9,237 nt of DNA, from assembly GCA_007570905.1 (NCBI GenBank), contig RKSI01000077.1, positions 1-9,237 of the forward strand. Direction: 5' to 3'. This stretch comes from Gammaproteobacteria bacterium. Lineage in GTDB: Bacteria > Pseudomonadota > Gammaproteobacteria > Poriferisulfidales > Oxydemutatoraceae. Below, in pieces: positions 5,030 to 9,237 of this stretch (positions are counted from its first letter, which is position 1; every line of letters begins with the position of its first letter). A model generated the notes under the pieces. That model did no database searches. It saw only the letters and a program-made list of their open reading frames with translations, and was not told the origin of the DNA. Both the position numbers and the translations under genes were made by a program.

Positions 5030-6412
5030 TCATTGGCCGATGCGGTGTTTCTTCAGTATCGGCGGCATTTCGGTGTCGGCCTCGTGGATGGCGGGGTCAA
5101 ACGCGACGGGGACGCGGGCCGGGGGTTCTCCCTCCTTCCAGTCGCTGAACAGGCCCTGGTAATGCAGGTAATACAGGTCGCGCCCGGCGCATTCTTCCCA
5201 CAGATAAAAACCGGGCAGCCGGATTTGCATTTTGCGGAAGCAGTGCGACGGCATCCAGACTCCGCAGCGCCAGTGCAGCCATTCCCATATCCTGCGCAAC
5301 TTCTCGACAACCAGGCCGGCCTTCGGCATTTGCGGGCGGCACAGGTGCACGCCGACATAGCGGGTTCCCTTGTGCCTGAACACCGGCTTCGGGCGCATGA
5401 CCGCATCCGGATGAACATCGGCCAATGACTTGTAGCGAACATCGTAGTCGGTGACGCGGGCAAGACGCCCGGTGTCCAGCCTGATGTACGGCGCCCACAC
5501 CTCGGGCACCAGCAGCGCCGCAACCGCGCCGGTCAGGCGCTTGTCCAGATAATCGCGCAGCGGCAGCGATGTGCGGTTGACCAGGTATTCATCCACATCA
5601 AAACTCAGGTAATACGCCGAACGGTCGCCGAAAATGCGCGGGCAGTGGTTCAACGAACCGTGCTGGCAGGGCTGGTTTAGATGGTCGCCGTAGGGGAACG
5701 GCCAGTCAATCAGGACCGTGTCAAGGCCCGCGTCCAGCGCAGCCAGATGCCCCGGCAAAGCGGCAGCGTCGGCGGAGCCGTTGTCGTAGATGACGACGCG
5801 CCCGACCCCGTGCACGCGGTGGTGGTAAAGGCACCAGTCGCGTAACCACTCCGGCGGGTTGTCTTTTTGCAGCGTGTACAGCGTCAGCCCGACCGGCGGC
5901 AGCGCCGCCAGCGGGTTCGGCGGCACCTCCGCGCGCTGTTCAAACGACTTCCACCGGAACACCAGTTCCAGCGGTTCGTCCGAGGCCAGCAGGCTTTCAT
6001 CGGCGAAGATTTCCAGGATGTGCAGTTCTTCCGGATAGTGCAGCGCAAGTTTGCGGTTGCGCAGTTTGTTGCAGCGGTAGCGCAGCCGCCGCCCGCCGCA
6101 TTCAATCCGCAGCGGCAGGACATCGGCGGCGAGGTTGCGCAATTCCGGGCCGAGGGCGATGATTTTGCGGCGGTCGTGGCTGCGGAAGACATCGTAGAAC
6201 AGCGTGTCCAGGTCAAACGACGGGCGGTGCGGCTTGATGTTTTCCCGAAACCGCGCGACTTCGCGGCTTAGCCCGAGATGTGAGGGCAGTTTCAGCGGGC
6301 GCGGGCGGTAGAGAACAGGGCCGGGGGCGGAATCAGGCATGGACTGGGCGGGAAGTTGCACGGAAGCAGCCGGCGGCAGCCGGGCCAGCTTTCCCATATA
6401 ATCGCGTTCCAT
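5030..6412 (-). CDS. Glycosyltransferase, GT92/DUF23-like (GT-A fold)
   Basis: A cytoplasmic protein of 460 residues with no clear signal peptide or membrane segment. The central part matches the GT92/DUF23-like glycosyltransferase pattern: WLRDWCLYHHRVHGVGRVVIYDNGSAD (189-215), where YDNGS is the nucleotide-sugar strand and turn, then IDWPFPYG (235-242), QPCQHGSLNHC (247-257) and FDVDEYL (271-277), the DxD metal-binding motif. The C-terminal part has conserved-looking RHKGTRYVGVH (346-356) and YYLHYQGL (414-421). The N-terminal 170 residues are not recognised. The likely role is sugar transfer to a surface glycan; donor and acceptor cannot be read from the sequence. It stands alone, divergent from tsaC and converging on the tRNA-Ala gene with 16 bases between them. 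ATG 6412 is five bases after a TATAAT, so ATG 6397 (MGKLARL, with GGAA upstream) may be the real start. Confidence 0.85.
   Translation of the reverse strand: MERDYMGKLARLPPAASVQLPAQSMPDSAPGPVLYRPRPLKLPSHLGLSREVARFRENIKPHRPSFDLDTLFYDVFRSHDRRKIIALGPELRNLAADVLPLRIECGGRRLRYRCNKLRNRKLALHYPEELHILEIFADESLLASDEPLELVFRWKSFEQRAEVPPNPLAALPPVGLTLYTLQKDNPPEWLRDWCLYHHRVHGVGRVVIYDNGSADAAALPGHLAALDAGLDTVLIDWPFPYGDHLNQPCQHGSLNHCPRIFGDRSAYYLSFDVDEYLVNRTSLPLRDYLDKRLTGAVAALLVPEVWAPYIRLDTGRLARVTDYDVRYKSLADVHPDAVMRPKPVFRHKGTRYVGVHLCRPQMPKAGLVVEKLRRIWEWLHWRCGVWMPSHCFRKMQIRLPGFYLWEECAGRDLYYLHYQGLFSDWKEGEPPARVPVAFDPAIHEADTEMPPILKKHRIGQ
6397..6402 (+). promoter_or_regulatory. Candidate -10 element for the tsaC-hemF-hemB operon
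   Basis: A consensus TATAAT about 39 bases before the chosen tsaC start. No good -35 is found 16-18 bases upstream. It faces a second TATAAT on the other strand at 6418-6423. Confidence 0.35.
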
Positions 6413-6417
6413 GCCGG

Positions 6418-6423
6418 ATTATA
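6418..6423 (-). promoter_or_regulatory. Candidate -10 element for the glycosyltransferase gene
   Basis: A consensus TATAAT on the - strand, five bases before ATG 6412. No good -35 is found at the usual distance. If used, the transcript would start at or after 6412 and be leaderless, or translation would begin at 6397. Confidence 0.3.
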
Positions 6424-6440
6424 CAAGGATGGTATCCCCC

Positions 6441-7034
6441 ATGCCGAACATCCCCGATCTTGAAGCGGCGCGCGCGGCGGTGCGCGGCGGCGGTGTTGTC
6501 GCCTATCCGACCGAGGCCGTTTATGGGCTGGGCTGCGACCCGCTTGACGAGCGGGCGGTGGCGCGCCTTGCGGCGCTGAAAGGGCGGCCCGCCGGCAAGG
6601 GCTTTATCCTGATTGCCAGCCACTTCTCGCAACTGGCGCCGTTTTGCGCGGTCATCGGCAACGCGGCGTGGCGGCGCGTCAAGCAGACCTGGCCCGGGCC
6701 GCACACCTGGGTCTTCCCGCGCACATTGAAGTGCCCGGCGTGGCTGCACGACCGTTCCGACGGCATCGCGGTGCGGGTCAGCGCGCATCCGGTGGCGGCG
6801 GCGCTTTGCGATTTGTGCAACTGCGCGCTGGTCTCGACCAGCGCCAACCTCAGCGGCAAGCCGCCGCTGCGCACGGCGGGCGAAGTGGCGGACTGCTTCG
6901 GCGAACAACTGGACTGCATTGTCGCAGGCGATGTCGGCGGCGCCGCCGCGCCGACCGCCATCCGCGACGCCGCCAGCGGACGCCTGATACGCCAGGGCGC
7001 GGGCGAGACGGGCGAGGCGGACGACGACGAATGA
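6441..7034 (+). CDS. tsaC: Threonylcarbamoyl-AMP synthase (YrdC/Sua5 family)
   Basis: Makes threonylcarbamoyl-AMP from threonine, bicarbonate and ATP, the first step of the t6A37 modification of ANN-decoding tRNAs. From this start it has 197 residues, close to the 190 of E. coli TsaC, with the same blocks in order: VVAYPTEAVYGLGCDP, ALKGRPAGKGFILIAS (the KxR-type nucleotide-binding region), TWPGPHTWVFP, AVRVSAHPVAAALC, LVSTSANLSGKPP and a final IRDAASGRLIRQG. It is the short TsaC form without the Sua5 C-terminal domain. ATG 6441 is preferred because AAGGA lies 11 bases upstream and the length fits. ATG 6411 and 6429 are in-frame alternatives without a good SD. The C-terminus runs about 11 acidic residues past the E. 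coli end. The TGA overlaps the ATG of a 31-codon ORF (ATGA at 7031). Confidence 0.95.
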   Translation: MPNIPDLEAARAAVRGGGVVAYPTEAVYGLGCDPLDERAVARLAALKGRPAGKGFILIASHFSQLAPFCAVIGNAAWRRVKQTWPGPHTWVFPRTLKCPAWLHDRSDGIAVRVSAHPVAAALCDLCNCALVSTSANLSGKPPLRTAGEVADCFGEQLDCIVAGDVGGAAAPTAIRDAASGRLIRQGAGETGEADDDE

Positions 7035-7194
7035 CGGCGGCGGAAACCAGACGGCCCGTCCCGCGCCTGACTGCATTGCACGGAAAAATCCGCGGCGCGC
7101 CGCAACAGGCGGACGACGGCGAATGACGGACACGGCGCAAACCGCGCGGGTGGTCGCGTACCTGACCGCGTTGCAGGAAAAAATCTGCGGCGCG
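7015..7194. repeat. Diverged tandem duplication, about 92 bp, across the tsaC-hemF junction
   Basis: Bases 7015-7037 match 7107-7129 at 22 of 23 positions, both covering GCGAATGACGG-type start junctions 92 bases apart. A second block, 7067-7099, matches 7162-7194 at about 28 of 33 positions with an offset of 95. The unit therefore spans the tail of tsaC and the start of hemF, and a copy of it forms the intergenic ORF at 7031. Confidence 0.75.
7031..7126 (+). CDS. 31-residue linker ORF, a degenerate copy of the hemF 5' end
   Basis: ATG 7031 overlaps the tsaC stop (ATGA) and its own TGA overlaps the hemF start (ATGA at 7123), so ribosomes could pass from tsaC to hemF without leaving the message. 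The peptide resembles the first 31 residues of HemF: both begin MT and share LTAL, then KI.GA, then a final DGE. No domain or membrane segment is visible. It is most likely a remnant of tandem duplication that persists because the coupled frame is kept. Whether the peptide itself does anything is unknown. Confidence 0.45.
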   Translation: MTAAETRRPVPRLTALHGKIRGAPQQADDGE

Positions 7195-8043
7195 GTCGAG
7201 CGCACCGACGGCGAGGCGCGTTTTGTCGGCGATGTGTGGCGGCGGCCCGGCGGCGGCGGCGGCGACAGCCGCGTGCTCGCCGGCGGAGGCGTGTTTGAGA
7301 AGGCCGGCGTCAACTTCTCGCACATACACGGCGACCGCCTGCCGGCGGCGGCGACGACGGCGCACCCGCAGCGCGACGGCGCCTTTGAGGCCGCCGGAGT
7401 GTCGCTGGTGCTGCACCCGTGCAACCCATATGTGCCGACGGCGCACTGCAATGTGCGCTTCTTCTCGCAGACGCCGGCGGACGGCGCGCCGCGCTGGTGG
7501 TTCGGCGGCGGCTACGACCTGACGCCGTGCTACCCGTTCACCGAGGATGTCGTCGCGTGGCACCGCGCCGCGCGCCGCGCCTGCGAGCCGTTCGGCGACG
7601 ATGTTTATCCGCGCTTCAAGCGCTGGTGCGACGAATACTTTTACCTTGAACACCGCGGCGAGACGCGCGGCGTGGGCGGCCTGTTTTTCGACGACCTCAA
7701 CGAGTGGGGGTTTGAGCGCTGCTTCGCCTTCATGCAAAGCGTCGGCGACAGTTTCACCGGCGCCTACCTGCCGATTGCCGAGCGCCGCCGCGCCACGCCT
7801 TTCGGCCCGAAGCAGCGCGACTTTCAGTTGTACCGGCGCGGGCGCTATGTGGAATTCAACCTGGTGTACGACCGCGGCACGCTGTTCGGCCTGCAATCCG
7901 GCGGGCGCGCCGAATCCATCCTGATGTCGCTGCCGCCGCAGGTGGTGTGGCGCTATGGCTGGCAGCCGGACGCCGGCAGCCCGGAGGAAAAGTTGTGCCG
8001 GGACTATCTGAAACCGAAGGACTGGCTTACCATATGTGAATGA
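7123..8043 (+). CDS. hemF: Oxygen-dependent coproporphyrinogen III oxidase
   Basis: Converts coproporphyrinogen III to protoporphyrinogen IX with O2, a late step of heme synthesis; cytosolic homodimer. It has 306 residues, close to E. coli HemF (299), and follows it nearly colinearly: GGGVFEKAGVNFSHIHG (54-70), GVSLVLHPCNPYVPTAHCNVRFF with the catalytic-region His at 108, WWFGGGYDLTPCYPF, GEDVYPR-like GDDVYPRFKRWCDEYFYL, RGVGGLFFDDLN, CFAFMQSVGDSF, and YRRGRYVEFNLVYDRGTLFGLQ followed by GRAESILMSLPP. A GGGGGD run at 43-48 matches the known Gly-rich loop. The requirement for O2 implies an organism living at least partly with oxygen. There is no strong SD; ATG 7123 overlaps the stop of the preceding small ORF, and the TGA overlaps the ATG of the next (8040), so translation looks coupled. 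Confidence 0.98.
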   Translation: MTDTAQTARVVAYLTALQEKICGAVERTDGEARFVGDVWRRPGGGGGDSRVLAGGGVFEKAGVNFSHIHGDRLPAAATTAHPQRDGAFEAAGVSLVLHPCNPYVPTAHCNVRFFSQTPADGAPRWWFGGGYDLTPCYPFTEDVVAWHRAARRACEPFGDDVYPRFKRWCDEYFYLEHRGETRGVGGLFFDDLNEWGFERCFAFMQSVGDSFTGAYLPIAERRRATPFGPKQRDFQLYRRGRYVEFNLVYDRGTLFGLQSGGRAESILMSLPPQVVWRYGWQPDAGSPEEKLCRDYLKPKDWLTICE

Positions 8044-8261
8044 TGACCCGCCCGCACAACGCCGTTTGCAGCGCGCCGGCAACCAGGCCGGAACCCCACT
8101 TGCGACAGATGAACAGGACTCGCCCGCATATCAACGCCGGGTTTTGCAGCGCGGCGGCGGCAGACCGGACCGGCCACAGACGAACCATGACGAACCCGCA
8201 CATCAACACCGGGTTGCGCCGCGCGGCGGCGGCAGGCCAGCTTGCGGCAGGCGAACGATGA
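8040..8261 (+). CDS. 73-residue linker ORF of three 24-residue repeats
   Basis: The ORF starts in an ATGA overlap with the hemF stop (8040-8043) and ends in an ATGA overlap with the hemB start (8258-8261). The product is three imperfect repeats that open TRPHNAVCSA, TRPHINAGFCSA and TNPHINTGLRRA, each about 24 residues, and each unit carries an in-frame ATG (residues 1-2, 24 and 50). It is Arg/Ala/His-rich with two Cys, without a signal peptide or hydrophobic helix, and matches no family I know. Strong frame conservation over three repeat units argues that the frame is kept open. The role may be only to carry ribosomes from hemF to hemB; a metal- or heme-binding peptide is conceivable but unsupported. 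Confidence 0.45.
   Translation: MMTRPHNAVCSAPATRPEPHLRQMNRTRPHINAGFCSAAAADRTGHRRTMTNPHINTGLRRAAAAGQLAAGER
8046..8260. repeat. Tandem repeat, three 72-bp units between hemF and hemB
   Basis: Units begin at 8046 (ACCCGCCCGCAC), 8118 (ACTCGCCCGCATATC) and 8190 (ACGAACCCGCACATC), at steps of 72, 72 and then 71 bases to hemB (ACCCGTCTGCG at 8261). Copies 2 and 3 are the most alike, sharing CCGCA.ATCAACxCCGGG and GCGGCGGCGGCAG. The last step is one base short, which is what places the repeat frame and the hemB frame in an ATGA overlap. Confidence 0.85.
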
Positions 8262-9237
8262 CCCGTCTGCGAACCCGTCCGCGCCGCATGCGCCGTGATG
8301 ATTTCAGCCGGCGGCTGATGCGCGAGACCGTGCTCGGTTGCGGCGATTTAATTCAGCCGCTTTTTGTTCTTGACGGCGAACGCGCGCGCCCGGTTGAATC
8401 CATGCCGGATGTTGAGTGCATTCCGGTCGCGCTGCTGGGCGCCGAAGCCGACGCGCTGTGCGAGATTGGCGTGCCGGCGGTGGCGCTGTTTCCGGTTGTC
8501 GCCGCCGGCGCCAAAAGCGACGGCGCCGAAGAGGCGTGGCGCGACGACGGCCTGGTGCAGCGCGCGGTGCGCGAACTGAAACGGCGCGCGCCCGAACTCG
8601 GCGTAATCACCGATGTCGCGCTCGACCCCTACACGACGCACGGACACGACGGCGTCACCGACGCGACCGGCTATGTGATGAACGACGAGACGGTCGCGCT
8701 GCTGGTGCGCCAGGCGCTGTCGCACGCCGCCGCCGGCGCCGACATCGTCGCGCCGTCGGACATGATGGACGGGCGCGTCGGCGCCATCCGCGACGCGCTG
8801 GAAGACAACGGCCACACGACGACGCGCATCCTCGCCTATTCGGCGAAATATGCGTCGGCGTTTTACGGGCCGTTCCGCGACGCCGTCGGCTCCGCCGCCA
8901 GTCTCGGCGGCGGCGGCAAGGAAACCTACCAGATGGACTGCGCCAACGGCGGCGAGGCGCTGGCCGAAGTCGCGCTGGACCTGGACGAGGGCGCCGATAT
9001 TGTGATGGTCAAGCCGGCGCTGCCGTGCCTTGATGTGATTCGGCGCGTAAAGGACGAGTTTGTCGCGCCGACTTTCGCCTACCAGGTCAGCGGCGAATAC
9101 GCGATGCTGAAAGCCGCCGCCGCCAACGGCTGGCTGCCGGAACGCGCGTGCGTGCTGGAGGCGCTGACCGCCATCCGCCGCGCCGGCGCCGACGCCATCC
9201 TGACCTACTACGCCAAAACCGCCGCAAAGTGGCTGCG
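8258..9237 (+). CDS. hemB: Delta-aminolevulinic acid dehydratase (porphobilinogen synthase), 3' end outside window
   Basis: Condenses two 5-aminolevulinate molecules to porphobilinogen, an early step of heme synthesis; cytosolic, usually octameric. The frame is open to the window end: 326 complete codons, so only about 5-15 residues are missing. Landmarks in order: RRDDFSRRLMRE (12-23), LIQPLFVLDG, VALDPYTTHGHDGV, NDETVALLVRQALSHAAAGADIVAPSDMMDGRVGAIR, AYSAKYASAFYGPF with active-site K197, TYQMD, IVMVKPALPCLD with Schiff-base K252, FAYQVSGEYAM, and AGADAILTYYAKTAAK. The metal site is the Asp-type seen in Pseudomonas (ALDPYTTHGHDG) rather than the Cys-rich zinc site of E. coli, so a Mg2+-using enzyme is expected. 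ATG 8258 is chosen because it overlaps the upstream stop and gives the usual N-terminal arm; ATG 8288 is less likely. No strong SD is present. Confidence 0.98.
   Translation, partial: MTRLRTRPRRMRRDDFSRRLMRETVLGCGDLIQPLFVLDGERARPVESMPDVECIPVALLGAEADALCEIGVPAVALFPVVAAGAKSDGAEEAWRDDGLVQRAVRELKRRAPELGVITDVALDPYTTHGHDGVTDATGYVMNDETVALLVRQALSHAAAGADIVAPSDMMDGRVGAIRDALEDNGHTTTRILAYSAKYASAFYGPFRDAVGSAASLGGGGKETYQMDCANGGEALAEVALDLDEGADIVMVKPALPCLDVIRRVKDEFVAPTFAYQVSGEYAMLKAAAANGWLPERACVLEALTAIRRAGADAILTYYAKTAAKWL

Noticed and set aside
4923..5162. A + strand ORF starting GAVAQLGER-like across the tRNA
   Set aside because: This is the familiar spurious translation of a tRNA gene; the cloverleaf explains the sequence.
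4433..5428. A + strand ORF of 331 codons
   Set aside because: It runs through the - strand module gene, the tRNA and the glycosyltransferase 3' end, so it cannot be a single real gene.
6850..8082. A long - strand ORF (410 codons) opposite hemF, and another at 6333-7451 opposite tsaC and hemF
   Set aside because: Antisense of TsaC and HemF, which match their families end to end; the products are Arg/Ala-rich without recognisable motifs.
8046..8260. CRISPR-like array
   Set aside because: The units are contiguous 72-bp tandem copies without unique spacers, and they maintain a coding frame.

Overview
This GC-rich window looks chromosomal and gammaproteobacterial. The gene order ileS-lspA-ispH, an IleRS with a C-terminal zinc finger, an E. 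coli-like HemF and TsaC, and a Pseudomonas-type (aspartate-rich, metal-site) HemB all point that way. Long GGC/GCC-rich runs inside otherwise conserved genes suggest an uncultured or unusual lineage. I cannot name the species.

Layout. Bases 1-3824 (+) hold the 3' part of ileS, then lspA and ispH, with each start overlapping the preceding stop. Bases 3843-4883 hold a compositionally different two-gene module of unknown function on the - strand, coupled through a GTGA overlap. A perfect 39-bp direct repeat lies at each edge of this module. The left copy covers the end of ispH, and the right copy forms most of the promoter of the tRNA-Ala(CGC) gene at 4938-5013. Bases 5030-6412 (-) encode a GT92/DUF23-like glycosyltransferase. 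Divergent from it, 6441-9237 (+) carry tsaC, hemF and hemB, with hemB running off the window. Two small ORFs fill the gaps in this operon, and all four junctions are ATGA overlaps.

How the genes work together. IleRS and tRNA-Ala serve translation, and TsaC makes the t6A modification of ANN-decoding tRNAs. LspA matures lipoproteins and IspH finishes the MEP isoprenoid pathway. HemB and HemF are an early and a late step of heme synthesis. The two unknown genes look like an accessory cassette.

Most notable points. (1) In lspA an 18-bp core between 6-bp inverted repeats reads as conserved LspA sequence (GLSLIL ahead of GGAVGN) only on the opposite strand, so as sequenced a membrane helix is replaced by QNQRQA. 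(2) The 39-bp repeats mean that excision of the module would leave ispH and the tRNA promoter intact. (3) The linker ORFs between tsaC, hemF and hemB consist of tandem duplications that keep translational coupling. (4) IspH carries a Gly/Ser-rich insertion of about 60 residues.
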